This document shows, in pieces, positions 8,197 to 18,037 of a stretch of DNA of 64,000 nucleotides. Each line of letters starts with the position of its first letter. Within the stretch, counting starts at the first letter, position 1. The notes under the pieces are model-generated. The model had not been told where the DNA came from, made no database searches, and saw only the letters and a program-made list of their open reading frames with translations. The DNA is from Bacillota bacterium (GTDB taxonomy: Bacteria > Bacillota > Clostridia > Acetivibrionales > DTU013). The translations under genes were made by a program, and so were the position numbers. The stretch is from the NCBI GenBank assembly GCA_023433505.1, contig JAEZCO010000075.1, positions 1 through 64,000 on the forward strand, read 5' to 3'.

Positions 8197-9939
8197 CTAT
8201 TCTTCAATTGCTGCTTTCCGTATATTTATTTTTCTAATAATCTCCGGGTCAAATTTAGGCTTACGGTCATAGGTATATAGGCCGTTCACTTCCTGTTCCA
8301 CATCATATAATTGCGTATAGCAGAATGCGCAGATATGCGGATTGTCCAGCAATGCCCCGGTAAGTCCCTTATATCTTTCAATAAATGCTTCTTCGCTTTC
8401 AGGCCGGTTACCGTACCCCCAGCCATTTTCCCTGGACGCATTGGGGTCCCACCAGATTCCGCCATATTCGCTGACGAAATAGGGCTGGCCTTCGTATTTT
8501 TGCCTGCCGGGGTATGTATTATAGGCTTCTCCGCCTGTTTTCATCGACTCAAACTTAGCTTCGAAAAGCTTCACGTCCTGTTCATAATCATGAATATCAA
8601 AAATGTCCGTTATCACGTGATAGTTGCCGCTGGTGTCAATTACCGGGCGGGTAGGGTCGATGCTCTTTGTCGCTTGATAAACAATGGACAGAACCGCATT
8701 ATCCTGGGGCGTACCGTTGGAATCCCAGGTCTCATTGAACGGGCACCAGCCGATGACGGAAGGATGGTTGAAATCTCTCTCCAGGGCCTCCAGCCATTCG
8801 GGCAGAAACCTTTCCAATCCCGTTGGCGTGGTAATATCCAGGCACCAGTTGGCATGTTCCCCCCAAACCAGATAGCCCAGCTTGTCAGCCCAATAGATAT
8901 ACCTTGGCTCAAAAATCTTTTCATGCATTCTGGCGCCGTTAAAGCCCAGACCCATGGATATTTCAATATCGTTCCTGAGAGCATCGTCACTGGGAGCAGT
9001 ATAAATGCCATCGGGATAAAAGCCCTGATCAAGTACGAGGCGTTGAAATAACGGCTTCCCATTGAGCAGCATCACGTTATTGTCCCATGTCACCTTCCGG
9101 AGGCCGAAATAGCTTGAAACGCTGTCGACACAGGTATTGTCCTTCTCCAGAGAGAATTCCAGGTCATACAGGTCCGGTTTGCCGGGTTCCCACAAATGGA
9201 CATCGGTAAGGTGAAGCGTTTGAGTTACATGATGGCTGTTGACGGCTATCGTGCTTGTTCCCGCCGCTTTTCCGTCGAATCTGGCAGTGGCGGTGAGCCT
9301 GCAAGTGCCTTTTATGCCATTGAGAATGGACGAAATGTGGATACAGGCATTATCAGGGTCAGGAACGATTCTGAAGGATGAAAGATGGGTTTCCGGTATG
9401 CTTTCAAGCCAGACGGTCTGCCATATCCCCGTGGTTCTTGTGTAAGAGCAGGCAAAGGAATCATATTTAGGAGATTGCTTTCCGGCAGGCTGCAAGCCTG
9501 ATCTGACATCGTCTTCCGCGCATAATGTCAGGGTATTGACGCCCGGCTTCACCAGCTTTGTTATATCGAAGGAAAAAGAAGAGTAGCCGCCTCTGTGTTT
9601 GCCCGCCGGCATACTGTTAATCCATACTTCCGTATCGTAGTCGACGGCGCCGAGGTGCAGATATACCAGATTCCCGCTCCAATCCGCAGGCAGCTCAAAC
9701 TCCTTCCGATACCAGACCGCATTGAGAAAATCCTTATATTCAAGCCCTGACAGCTTGCTCTCGGGACAAAAGGGTACGAGGATCTCTTCGTCTAATTTTG
9801 TTTTTTCAAACAATCTTCGTGCTCTCCCGCTTTTACTTTTATCCGCTTCGAATTCCCACGGGCCATTCAGATTGATCCACCGGTCTCTGACCAGTTGAGG
9901 CCTCGGATACTCGGGCCTTGGAATATTTGAATTCATCAT
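8197..9939 (-). CDS. glycoside hydrolase family 2 (beta-galactosidase/glucuronidase-like)
   Basis: 580 residues without a signal peptide, so cytosolic. The N-terminal sugar-binding domain (RPQLVRDRWINLNGPWEFEA region) and an immunoglobulin-like domain lead to the TIM barrel. The catalytic acid lies in NHPSVIGWCPFNETWD (Glu of FNE) and the nucleophile in PYFVSEYGG (Glu of SEYG). The length fits compact GH2 enzymes. The exact sugar is not readable from sequence. It is divergently transcribed from an AraC regulator, its likely controller. Two Met codons stand at the start and the first was taken. Confidence 0.88.
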   Translation of the reverse strand: MMNSNIPRPEYPRPQLVRDRWINLNGPWEFEADKSKSGRARRLFEKTKLDEEILVPFCPESKLSGLEYKDFLNAVWYRKEFELPADWSGNLVYLHLGAVDYDTEVWINSMPAGKHRGGYSSFSFDITKLVKPGVNTLTLCAEDDVRSGLQPAGKQSPKYDSFACSYTRTTGIWQTVWLESIPETHLSSFRIVPDPDNACIHISSILNGIKGTCRLTATARFDGKAAGTSTIAVNSHHVTQTLHLTDVHLWEPGKPDLYDLEFSLEKDNTCVDSVSSYFGLRKVTWDNNVMLLNGKPLFQRLVLDQGFYPDGIYTAPSDDALRNDIEISMGLGFNGARMHEKIFEPRYIYWADKLGYLVWGEHANWCLDITTPTGLERFLPEWLEALERDFNHPSVIGWCPFNETWDSNGTPQDNAVLSIVYQATKSIDPTRPVIDTSGNYHVITDIFDIHDYEQDVKLFEAKFESMKTGGEAYNTYPGRQKYEGQPYFVSEYGGIWWDPNASRENGWGYGNRPESEEAFIERYKGLTGALLDNPHICAFCYTQLYDVEQEVNGLYTYDRKPKFDPEIIRKINIRKAAIEE

Positions 9940-10045
9940 GTGCTGTGACCTCCCAACAATATCGAAATGTTTACATGGTTGTATTATAGTGCTAAAATAA
10001 TGGTTAATAAATAGAAAATATGGCTATTGGGTGAGGAATAAGCGC

Positions 10046-10879
10046 ATGGGAGAAAAAATCACCGCTTTTCAAAGAAGTGCCGGGGATGAATTCCCTTTTT
10101 TTATACAAATGACAGGGATATCTTACTGTGACGGTACTTACAGAATTGAAAGGAGGAATTCGGACATTTATGTTTTTGAGTACATTATCCGAGGGAAAGG
10201 GACGGTCATCATAAACAATGAAGCTTTTACCGCCGCGGAAGGAGACATCTATATTCTTCCCAAAGGGAGCAGCCACACTTACTTTTCGGATTCCGGCGAT
10301 CCATGGGAGAAGATATGGTTTAATGTTGACGGTCCCGTCATAGAGCACTTGATGCAGGCATACCGGTTAAATTCAATTTATCATATCCGCGGACTGGAGA
10401 TAAGGGATTATTTTTTTCGGTTGCTGCAAACAGCCCAATCGCATGAAGAACCGGTAAAAGAAATACTGAATAAAACGGCCCTGATTTTCCACGAGATCCT
10501 GATGAAAATATCCGGTGCGGTTTCTGCAACCGGGCCGCAGGTATCTACCGAGGCCGGCAAGCTTCGCGATTATCTGGACAAGCGTATTGAGGAGAAAGTA
10601 AGCATTTCCGGGCTGAGTGAGGCAATTTCCCGCTCGCCCTCCCAGACGATCCGTATTTTTAAAAAGGAATTCGGAGTCACGCCCTACGATTATCTGCTCA
10701 AAAAAAGAATCGAAACGGCCAGGCTGCTGCTTTCAAACTCCAATATGCAGGTGAAGGAAATCGCTTATAAGCTTTGCTTTGCCGATGAGCACTATTTTTC
10801 CAATTTTTTTAAGGAGAAGACGGGAAGCTCGCCCCTGGAATATAAATCAAAAGTCCTTGACTTTTATTCAGAGAAGTGA
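10046..10879 (+). CDS. AraC-family regulator (cupin sensor + HTH)
   Basis: 277 residues. The N-terminal half is a cupin-like sugar-sensing domain (VFEYIIRGKGTVIINNEAF...EGDIYILPKGSSHTYF). The C-terminal 100 residues hold two AraC helix-turn-helices (ISGLSEAISRSPSQTIRIFKK; VKEIAYKLCFADEHYFSNFFK). GTG 10031 is possible, but ATG 10046 has GAGGAA 8 bases upstream. It is divergent from the GH2 gene across 106 bases, so it probably activates that gene in response to the glycoside. Confidence 0.87.
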   Translation: MGEKITAFQRSAGDEFPFFIQMTGISYCDGTYRIERRNSDIYVFEYIIRGKGTVIINNEAFTAAEGDIYILPKGSSHTYFSDSGDPWEKIWFNVDGPVIEHLMQAYRLNSIYHIRGLEIRDYFFRLLQTAQSHEEPVKEILNKTALIFHEILMKISGAVSATGPQVSTEAGKLRDYLDKRIEEKVSISGLSEAISRSPSQTIRIFKKEFGVTPYDYLLKKRIETARLLLSNSNMQVKEIAYKLCFADEHYFSNFFKEKTGSSPLEYKSKVLDFYSEK

Positions 10880-10930
10880 TATTCTGAGCTCAAGATATTA
10901 CGAGATACGAAATATTCTTAGGAGGAAATA

Positions 10931-11413
10931 GTGTCGGAGTATAACGAAATTTTCGGTCTGGCCATGGATACTTTTAGAAAAATGCTATATCCTGAGGAAT
11001 GGATCAAGCTGGATTTGCAATTGTCAAAATCGGAACTGCTGACTTTGCTTCAGGTGGATAGAAACGGCGAGATTATCATGAGCCGGATCGCAGACTATAT
11101 CAATATACCCATGAGCACGGCTACCGGACTCATAGAAAGACTGGTGAAAAAGGGGTACATTGAAAGAGTCCGTAACGAATCGGATCGAAGGATTGTCACC
11201 ATTCGATTGTCAGAAGAAGGGAAGAAACTGGCCGGTGAAATTAAAGCCAGGATTTCGGAAGTCATCGGGACGGTTTTGGAAGCATTGACGGAGGAAGAAA
11301 AAAAGCTGCTGATGAGTGTGTTTACAAAATTATCCGGGATATTTTCAGGAAAGGGCAATGAAAATGATTCTGGCAAGGAAAGGGGCACGGTAAAGAAGAT
11401 AGAGATAGAATGA
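10931..11413 (+). CDS. MarR-family transcription regulator
   Basis: 160 residues with a winged helix (SRIADYINIPMSTATGLIERLVKKGYIERVRNESDRRIVTIRLSEEG) typical of MarR. GTG start with a strong TAGGAGG site 5-6 bases upstream. The C-terminal 30 residues are charged. It lies directly upstream of the ArsA-like gene, so it probably controls that operon. Confidence 0.85.
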   Translation: MSEYNEIFGLAMDTFRKMLYPEEWIKLDLQLSKSELLTLLQVDRNGEIIMSRIADYINIPMSTATGLIERLVKKGYIERVRNESDRRIVTIRLSEEGKKLAGEIKARISEVIGTVLEALTEEEKKLLMSVFTKLSGIFSGKGNENDSGKERGTVKKIEIE

Positions 11414-11502
11414 GGCGGCAGGGGCCGAGAATTTTTTATGAAAAATACTACGGAACTCGAAATATTCCTCAAATAAAATATTTGTAAAAAGGAGAATTGG
11501 AT

Positions 11503-12677
11503 ATGAGAATTATTTTATATACCGGCAAAGGCGGTGTCGGTAAAACAAGTATAGCAGCGGCGACGGCGCTGAAAAGCGCGCAAAAGGGGTTGAAAACTCT
11601 TGTAGTGAGTACCGATGCAGCACACAGCCTGGGAGACTCACTGGACACAAGGCTCTCGCCGGAGCCTGTGGAGATCAGGGGAAATCTGTGGGCACAGGAA
11701 ATCGATACGATTCACGAGGTAGAAAAAGGCTGGGGCAAGGTGCAGGAGTATCTTACGGCATTGTTTACCGCCAAAGCCGTCAAAGATATCACGACCGAAG
11801 AGCTTACGGTGTTTCCCGGGTTTGAGGATTTGCTGAGCCTTTTGAGAATTCTGGGGTACTACAAGGAAAAGGCTTTTGACGTAATCATCATCGATTGTGC
11901 TCCGACAGGAGAAACCCTGGCCCTGCTGAGCTTCCCCGAAATGCTCCGGTGGTGGATGGATAAGCTTTTTCCATTCAAAAAGAAAGCCTTGAAGCTAGTA
12001 AGGCCCGTCGTAGAGCCTCTGATGGGTATTCCCATGCCCAGTGACGGAGTCATGGGTGAAATTGAAAATATTTACAATCAACTGGATGAAATGAAAAAAT
12101 ACTGTCGGACCGGGACACCACCAGCATCCGGATTGTTGTAAACCCTGAAAAGATGGTGATCAAGGAAGCCCAGAGAAGCTTTACCTATCTTAACCTGTAC
12201 AACTACAATATTGATGCCGTTGTGGTCAACAGAGTGATTCCCGACAATGTAACCGATGATTATTTCAAGGTCTGGAAGGATATCCAGCATAAATACAAGG
12301 AAATGATCCACGAAAGCTTTTCACCCGTGCCGATCTATAATGCCCCGCTTTTCGAGAGGGAAATCGTAGGACTTGAGATGCTGGACAGACTGGGAAAGGA
12401 AGTATTCGCAAGTGAAGATCCGGTAAGCATCAAATATAATATCAGGACCCAGCAGGTAGAAAAATCGGGGGATGAATATGTATTATCCATTAACATGCCC
12501 TTTGTGGACAAGAAAGATATCGCCCTGAATCAAAAAGCGGATGAAATTATTCTAAAGGTCGGAAATGTCAAGCGGACAATCATACTTCCCAGGACGCTCC
12601 TGAACTATTCCGTAAAAGGAGCAAAATTTGATAAGGAGACTTTGAAGATAAGGTTTGGTGATGAAAATGAAAAATAG
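11503..12677 (+). pseudogene. ArsA/Get3-type ATPase, split by a -1 frameshift
   Basis: Two adjacent frames make one ArsA-like protein. The first (from ATG 11503, AAAGGAGAA upstream) has the deviant P-loop GKGGVGKTS, the STDAAHSLGDSL switch and DCAPTGETLALL. It runs off frame after MKK at 12091-12099 and stops at 12141. The second frame resumes exactly at IRIVVNPEKMVIKEAQRSFTYL and ends at 12677 with an HSP20/alpha-crystallin-like domain (SINMPFVDKKDIALNQ), as in bacterial ArsA-HSP20 proteins. Reading ATG AAA AAA then stepping back one base gives a continuous 391-residue protein. So it is either a lost A, a sequencing error in the A6 run, or programmed -1 frameshifting. Such ATPases handle arsenite or tail-anchored proteins; the role here is unknown. 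Confidence 0.8.
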
Positions 12678-12879
12678 TGACATTCTGGGTACAATGATCC
12701 GGACAAAGCTCAAGCTAAGCGAAAGAGTGATAGCACTGCTGCCTGATGACATCAAACCGGCGGTCAAGGAGGCGGAAAAGGCTGTCCTTACGGCTATTCA
12801 TGACGGGCTTGGCCAATATTTGCAGCAGGCAAACGGGGAGGTGCAAAAGCCCGGGATAAAAAAAGTTGAAGTGGAATGA
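12661..12879 (+). CDS. small protein of unknown function in ArsA operon
   Basis: About 72 residues, mostly helical and charged, overlapping the end of the ArsA-like gene by 17 bases, so probably translationally coupled. I see LSERVIALLPDDIKPAVKEAEKAVL and a lysine-rich tail. No family recognised. Start candidates are ATG 12661 and ATG 12667. A terminator follows immediately. Confidence 0.6.
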   Translation: MKMKNSDILGTMIRTKLKLSERVIALLPDDIKPAVKEAEKAVLTAIHDGLGQYLQQANGEVQKPGIKKVEVE

Positions 12880-12891
12880 GTTGTCAATTTT

Positions 12892-12919
12892 GGCAGGAAA
12901 AAATCCTGCCTTTTTTCTT
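12892..12919 (+). terminator. intrinsic terminator of MarR-ArsA operon
   Basis: GGCAGGA pairs with TCCTGCC around an A-rich loop, followed by TTTTTTCTTT. Confidence 0.9.
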
Positions 12920-13032
12920 TTGCGGCATCAGTTTTTTTACTTGAATATAAATCGGCGCCGGGATAAAATAACAAGGGCCGGACAGCTGCGAAACAAAAGC
13001 TTTATTCGTTTTGTCAATTCGGCATTCCTGTA

Positions 13033-13785
13033 ATGAAGGTGACGGAGATTAATGTGAAATATATATTTGAGACGGTAAATAAGAATTACGAAGACTTTGC
13101 AAGCGGAAGGGTGTTGTACAACCAGCAGGGGACAACATCTTTCCCTGTAAGGTTGGGAAGTGAGATTTTTCTAAGGTGCGAGGAAATTCTACGAGAGGCG
13201 GGGGTTGATGGGCCTTATTCCCTCTATGATCCTTGCTGCGGAGGCGCATATTTTTTAACGACAATAGGCTTTTTACATGGGGATAAACTAACAAAAATAG
13301 TGTCTTCCGACATTGATGGCAACATGGTAAAACTTGCTCAAAGAAATCTATCGCTTTTATCCTCCGCTGGGATTGAAGAGCGGATAAGCCAAATCAAAAA
13401 AATGGCTGCCGACTATGGCAAAACTTCGCATGCAGAGGCTTTGCAAAGTGCAATGAATTTAAAAGAAAGATTGTCGGCCAATAAAAATCACATTGCCGCA
13501 ATGAGCTTTATTGCAGATGCGACTAAGGAAAAATGCATAGATGATAAGGTCCATATTGTAATTACGGACTTACCCTATGGGAAAATTGTACGGTGGAGCG
13601 GTGCAAAAGATGAAGGCAGTGCTGTAAGCGGGCTTTTGGATAATCTATTGCCATTGCTCACCCATACGTCAATTGTCGCTGTAATTTCAGATAAAAAGGC
13701 GTCTTTGAGGCATGAAAGGTACAAAAGAGCAGATTGGTTTCAAATTGGTAAGCGTAAAGTAACATTTTTGCAGTTGGCAGGTTAG
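13033..13785 (+). CDS. AviRa-like rRNA methyltransferase
   Basis: 250 residues with a Rossmann methyltransferase fold: motif I SLYDPCCGGAYFLTTIGFLHG, acidic SSDIDGNMVKLAQRNL, and catalytic motif TDLPYGKIVRW. This arrangement and the N-terminal YNQQGTTSFPVRLGSEIFLRC match the AviRa family, which methylates 23S rRNA guanine and can give orthosomycin (avilamycin) resistance. That is family knowledge; resistance here is not shown. Monocistronic. Confidence 0.7.
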   Translation: MKVTEINVKYIFETVNKNYEDFASGRVLYNQQGTTSFPVRLGSEIFLRCEEILREAGVDGPYSLYDPCCGGAYFLTTIGFLHGDKLTKIVSSDIDGNMVKLAQRNLSLLSSAGIEERISQIKKMAADYGKTSHAEALQSAMNLKERLSANKNHIAAMSFIADATKEKCIDDKVHIVITDLPYGKIVRWSGAKDEGSAVSGLLDNLLPLLTHTSIVAVISDKKASLRHERYKRADWFQIGKRKVTFLQLAG

Positions 13786-13887
13786 GAGCACTGAAAATAT
13801 TACTTATGCTTTTTCTGCAAATGCCGGCGCTCCAAGACTGCATTTACAGAAATTTTAGCGTAAGCTATATATTCACCAGTGCTTAGC

Positions 13888-14046
13888 CTATGACTCGGTT
13901 TTATTGGCCAACAGCTCAGCCAACTGCTCTTCCAGGACCTCCAGTTCTTGAATTAAATAAGGCTGTACCGAATGGAACGGGAACCGCTTTTTGGTTTCCG
14001 TGATTTTATCTTCGAGTTCATGAATTTTCTTTTCCAAATCATCCAT
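13888..14046 (-). CDS. tiny coiled-coil protein downstream of yjbQ
   Basis: 52 residues beginning MDDLEKKIHELEDKITETKK and ending EQLAELLANKTES. Nearly all of it is amphipathic helix with heptad leucines. The ATG lies 6 bases after the yjbQ stop, and GAGGGC overlapping that stop can serve as ribosome binding site, so the two are an operon. No function recognised. It is too short for usual ORF cut-offs, but start, spacing and composition look genuine. Confidence 0.6.
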   Translation of the reverse strand: MDDLEKKIHELEDKITETKKRFPFHSVQPYLIQELEVLEEQLAELLANKTES

Positions 14047-14052
14047 AAGTTC

Positions 14053-14457
14053 TTAGCCCTCAATAATTTTCACATAAATCTGCCTTCGCCTGGGTCCGTC
14101 AAACTCACAAAAATATACACCCTGCCAGGTTCCCAGAACCAATCTGCCGTCTTCAATAATAACCTGCTGGGAAAAGCCGAAAAGACTTGCTTTTATATGG
14201 GCCGCGGAATTACCTTCGGAATGCCTGTAGCCATCGGAAAAAGGGACGATTTTATTCATTTCTTTAAGTATATCGTGAACCACATCAGGGTCTGCATTTT
14301 CGTTTATGGTAATCCCCGCTGTCGTGTGGGGAACAAAAATTACACAGATTCCTGATTTTACTCCGCTTTGAGTTAATACCTGCTGTATTTGTGATGTGAT
14401 ATCAAGCATTTCGGTCTTTGCACTTGTAGGTATGCTTATTTTGAACAATGTATTCAC
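14053..14457 (-). CDS. yjbQ: YjbQ/UPF0047 family protein
   Basis: 134 residues. Diagnostic motifs are VPHTTAGITINENADPDV, the SDGYRHSEGNSAAHIKASLFG metal-site region, and LGTWQGVYFCEFDGPRRR. The family has weak secondary thiamine-phosphate synthase activity in E. coli; its true role is unclear. First gene of a two-gene minus-strand unit, divergent from the two-component system. Confidence 0.88.
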   Translation of the reverse strand: MNTLFKISIPTSAKTEMLDITSQIQQVLTQSGVKSGICVIFVPHTTAGITINENADPDVVHDILKEMNKIVPFSDGYRHSEGNSAAHIKASLFGFSQQVIIEDGRLVLGTWQGVYFCEFDGPRRRQIYVKIIEG

Positions 14458-14664
14458 CTCATCCTGAATTCGTCATGAAACAAGCTGTTTATCTTTACTT
14501 TATAGGAAATTATATCACATTTCAATAAGGAGTCTGCATTTTAGTTACGAGGAGTTCTTTTTCTTGATAATCAAAACTCCCTGGGATAAAATACTGATGT
14601 ATGAATTGCCGGCAGGAGATTATTAAATGATTGATTAAGATTTATAGGAGATTGGGGTGTTGAT

Positions 14665-15381
14665 TTGAAAGATATAAATATACTCGTTGTTGAGGATGAT
14701 CCTGAAATAAATCTGCTTGTATCCGCACATCTTTCAAGAGAAGGCTTCAATACTGTGAGTGTCTCCAATGGAGTTGATGCTATTCGAAAGTTAGCTTCGG
14801 AAACTTACCAAATGGTGATTTTGGATATAATGTTGCCGGAAGTGGATGGATATGAAGTACTGCAAGAGATAAGGGCGATAGGCAATACGCCTGTTTTAAT
14901 CCTGTCGGCAAAGTGTCAGGAGACTGATAAAATAATCGGTTTAGGACTTGGAGCCGATGATTACATGACAAAACCCTTTGGAATCGGTGAATTAACTGCC
15001 AGAGTCAGAGCGCAACTGAGAAGATATCTGAGGTTTTCTTCCGAAGCGGATAAAAAAATCGAGATAATCAGGCACCTGGATATAGAAATGAATACAAGCA
15101 CATTTGAGGTGAGCGCAGGCGGCAGACCGGTTTCGCTGACGGCCAAGGAATTTGAAATACTCAAGCTTTTCATATTGAATCCAAAAAAGGTATTCACCAA
15201 AACCCAGCTTTTCGGCTCTGTTTGGGGCGAAGACTACCTTAATGATGAAAACACTGTCATGGTTCATATCCGAAGACTGCGTGAAAAAATTGAAATAGAC
15301 CCTTCAAAGCCTGAATATATACAGACAGTATGGGGCATAGGGTATAAAATGGTTGAGGGGAAAAATGGAGATACTAATTAG
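14665..15381 (+). CDS. OmpR-family response regulator
   Basis: 238 residues. The receiver domain (1-120) has the acidic pair EDD, phosphoacceptor Asp in MVILDIMLPEVDG (about residue 53) and Lys in YMTKPFG. The C-terminal winged helix has LTAKEFEILKLFILNPKKVFT and the recognition region VMVHIRRLREKIE. It resembles VanR/BceR-type regulators. TTG start with GGAGATTGGGG upstream. It overlaps the kinase gene by 17 bases. Confidence 0.9.
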   Translation: MKDINILVVEDDPEINLLVSAHLSREGFNTVSVSNGVDAIRKLASETYQMVILDIMLPEVDGYEVLQEIRAIGNTPVLILSAKCQETDKIIGLGLGADDYMTKPFGIGELTARVRAQLRRYLRFSSEADKKIEIIRHLDIEMNTSTFEVSAGGRPVSLTAKEFEILKLFILNPKKVFTKTQLFGSVWGEDYLNDENTVMVHIRRLREKIEIDPSKPEYIQTVWGIGYKMVEGKNGDTN

Positions 15382-16297
15382 AGCAATTGTTTTATTATCG
15401 GCAGCCTTGAATGTGTTTCTGCTATACAAAATAGCTGTAGGAAACAGAGGAATCAATTATATTACCTCTGTTTTAATTGAGATTCGTAAATTGGGGTTTG
15501 GCAGAAGAATTCATGTGGGTTTTGGAAACAGGGAATTGGGGAAAATGGCTGCCGAGCTGAACACCCTGATGGATAAATTCCAGAGCACCATGGAGGAAAA
15601 ACAGAGGCTGGAGCTATCCCACAGACAGCTGATTGCAAACATTTCTCACGATATCCGTACCCCTTTGACATCGCTGCTTGGATTTGTTGAGGTGCTTCAA
15701 AAGGGTGAAGGGGTGAGCGGAACTGAACAGAAGGAATATTTGGACATCATTTATATAAAAGGCCAGTCTTTATACAGAATTATTCAGGAGTTTTTTGAAC
15801 TGTCAAAGCTTGAATCCGAGGATACGGAGATCAAGCTTGAAAAAATTAATCTGTCAGACATCATCACGGAAGTGATTGCCGCATTTTATCAGGAATTGAT
15901 AATGAATAAAATAACACCTGAAATACAGTTGCCGGAAGAACGGATCTATGTTTGGGGAAATGGAGCAGGGATCGAGAGAATCCTTCAAAACCTTTTGTCC
16001 AATGCCTTGAAATATGGAAGGGAAGGCGGAGTAATCGGCGTCTTACTCAGAGTCGACCGGGAAAAGGTATGGGTGGATATATGGGACAGGGGACGGGGCA
16101 TAGAGGAGAAGGATATGCCGTTTTTATTCAACCGGCTATATACAACCGAAGCTTCCAGAAACGACAGGATGCGTGGAAACGGACTGGGACTTGCCATTGC
16201 CAGGCAGCTTGCAGAAAAGCAGAAGGGTGAAATATCCGTATCAAGCACGCCCGGCATAAAAACCACTTTTTCATTCAGCCTGTTGAAGTATTCATAG
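15365..16297 (+). CDS. sensor histidine kinase
   Basis: 310 residues. One N-terminal membrane helix, a HAMP-like linker, then the dimerisation helix with the phosphorylated His in ANISHDIRTPLTSLLG (about residue 95). The ATPase domain has the N box RILQNLLSNALKYG, G1 DRGRGIEEKDM and G2 GNGLGLAIARQLAEK. There is almost no extracytoplasmic loop, so it is an intramembrane-sensing type often linked to bacitracin/lantibiotic exporters. ATG 15365 is preferred over the upstream in-frame ATG because of TGAGGGG upstream. Confidence 0.88.
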   Translation: MEILIRAIVLLSAALNVFLLYKIAVGNRGINYITSVLIEIRKLGFGRRIHVGFGNRELGKMAAELNTLMDKFQSTMEEKQRLELSHRQLIANISHDIRTPLTSLLGFVEVLQKGEGVSGTEQKEYLDIIYIKGQSLYRIIQEFFELSKLESEDTEIKLEKINLSDIITEVIAAFYQELIMNKITPEIQLPEERIYVWGNGAGIERILQNLLSNALKYGREGGVIGVLLRVDREKVWVDIWDRGRGIEEKDMPFLFNRLYTTEASRNDRMRGNGLGLAIARQLAEKQKGEISVSSTPGIKTTFSFSLLKYS

Positions 16298-16506
16298 GGC
16301 GTACTTAAACCTATGGGGTGTTTTGGATGCCTTTCCGAGTTCAGGGCTGTCGATAGCGATGATTATGAAAATGAATCGTTTTTATTTCATTTATTTAAGG
16401 AATTTGTAAGGAAATTTTTAATGGGATGTAAGGAAAAGGGCGTAGTATAAACATATCGGATAATTTAAGGACTCTATCCGGAAAACTTCGCTTATGAGGT
16501 GTAAAG

Positions 16507-17262
16507 ATGTTTATGGTGCTATCGGCTGAATTTTTAAAGCTTCGCAGGTCAAAGATGCTGTGGCTTGCAACTATAGCAAGCCTTCTTCCCGCACTGGTAA
16601 AATATGTGCAGTATGCTTCTGAAAATGGCAAGGACGCCGCAGGTTGGGAATGGTTTCTGGCGTCAAGCCAGGAAATTTTTGTTTTTGGCATGATAATAAC
16701 AGTTGTTTTAGTTTCAAGTTTTATTTTCAGTATGGAATATCAATATAACACGTTATCGTATGCATTCACCTCCAATGTCTCAAGAGTAAAGATATTTATT
16801 GCAAAGACCATTTCCATTTTGGCCATCCTTACTTTTTTGGTTCTGGTTTCGGCCCTATCCCAGCTGCTGTTTGGCTTGCTGGCAATTAGAACAGGTTTGC
16901 CGGGGAATCTATTCGTGAAATTTATAAAGGTAACGGGATGGTATATATTTTCATATTTTATGGTTTCAGCGATGGTGGTGATGCTGACGGTTTTTTTCAA
17001 GGGCTTTGTTCTTTCAGCGGTTGTGACCATGGGTTACCTGATGCTGGCCTTCCCGTTTCATTTGAAGTTCAATCCATATATTCTGCCGCTTATGACTCCG
17101 ACAATGGTTGCGGCTAAATTATACGGTTCAACGGATTACATTTTTACATCCTACTACCAGGATATCGCAGTAAATGCCATTGCCGAAGCGGTCTTCCTTG
17201 CTGCGTTAGCTGCCGTCTCAGTGACCATAGGAATCATCCGCTATAAAAAATTAGTAAGATAA
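16507..17262 (+). CDS. ABC-2 type exporter permease A
   Basis: 251 residues with about six membrane helices and the FMVLSAEFLKLRRSKMLW start typical of lantibiotic-immunity-type ABC-2 permeases. It forms a three-gene transporter with the next permease and ATPase, placed directly behind the two-component system that probably controls it. Confidence 0.85.
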   Translation: MFMVLSAEFLKLRRSKMLWLATIASLLPALVKYVQYASENGKDAAGWEWFLASSQEIFVFGMIITVVLVSSFIFSMEYQYNTLSYAFTSNVSRVKIFIAKTISILAILTFLVLVSALSQLLFGLLAIRTGLPGNLFVKFIKVTGWYIFSYFMVSAMVVMLTVFFKGFVLSAVVTMGYLMLAFPFHLKFNPYILPLMTPTMVAAKLYGSTDYIFTSYYQDIAVNAIAEAVFLAALAAVSVTIGIIRYKKLVR

Positions 17263-17287
17263 AGAATTGTTGGAAGGGAAGGGAAGT

Positions 17288-18013
17288 ATGTTTCCGGGAC
17301 TCGTTTCTATTGAAATAAAAAAATGCAAAAGGACATTTATACCATGGATGATTCTAATTGGAGGCGTTCTGACAGCTTTCATCGCATTTATGATGACATC
17401 CTATGGAAATTATGAAAAGAGCTGGGCAAACCTTGCGGCTATGGGCTTAAACTTTGTAAATCTTCTGGCGCTGCTTCTGGTTGCGGTATTTTCCGGCTAT
17501 GTATTTGTTACAGAATATCATGAGAGTACAATAAGCATACTGTTCACATACCCTGTTTCAAGGCTCAAATTGTACGTTGCCAAGTATAGTGTAATTTTGT
17601 TTTGGGTGATTATACTCTATCTGATATTTTTTGTTTCGATCATGGGGATAGGTTTTTTATCTATGCGTCAGCTTCCGCAAACAGATTTTTTAATAAAATT
17701 CATAAAGCTTATGCCTTTGATAATAATTTCAAACTTTGTGCTTGTGCCGGTCACGGTTTTAATGAGTATCGTGATTAAAGGAATCGGGACATATATCCTT
17801 GCAGGTATGGGCTATTTTGTAGCATATATGAGCTTTATCAGCTCGGATTCAGGCGTATATATGCCCCCATGCATACCTGACAAGCTGGCAAAGAATTATA
17901 TGGTCATGGAGTATATGGGCAAAGCGGATTTTAGGGCTATGATAATCGTTTCGGCAGTCACTTTCTTATCGGCGTTTTTAATCGGAGCGGTCTGCTATTG
18001 CAGGAATGAATAA
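17288..18013 (+). CDS. ABC-2 type exporter permease B
   Basis: 241 residues, six predicted membrane helices, paralogous to permease A (the N-terminal FPGLVSIEIKKCKRTFIPWM mirrors its charged lead-in; TYPVSRLKLYVAKYSV is shared in style). ATG 17288 is preferred over TTG 17267 because GGAAGGGAAGGG precedes it. Partner of permease A. Confidence 0.85.
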   Translation: MFPGLVSIEIKKCKRTFIPWMILIGGVLTAFIAFMMTSYGNYEKSWANLAAMGLNFVNLLALLLVAVFSGYVFVTEYHESTISILFTYPVSRLKLYVAKYSVILFWVIILYLIFFVSIMGIGFLSMRQLPQTDFLIKFIKLMPLIIISNFVLVPVTVLMSIVIKGIGTYILAGMGYFVAYMSFISSDSGVYMPPCIPDKLAKNYMVMEYMGKADFRAMIIVSAVTFLSAFLIGAVCYCRNE

Positions 18014-18037
18014 ATAAAATGTAAGGGAGAACAGGAA

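Noticed and set aside
8311..9051. 246-codon plus-strand frame
   Set aside because: Antisense shadow of the GH2 gene with no family resemblance.
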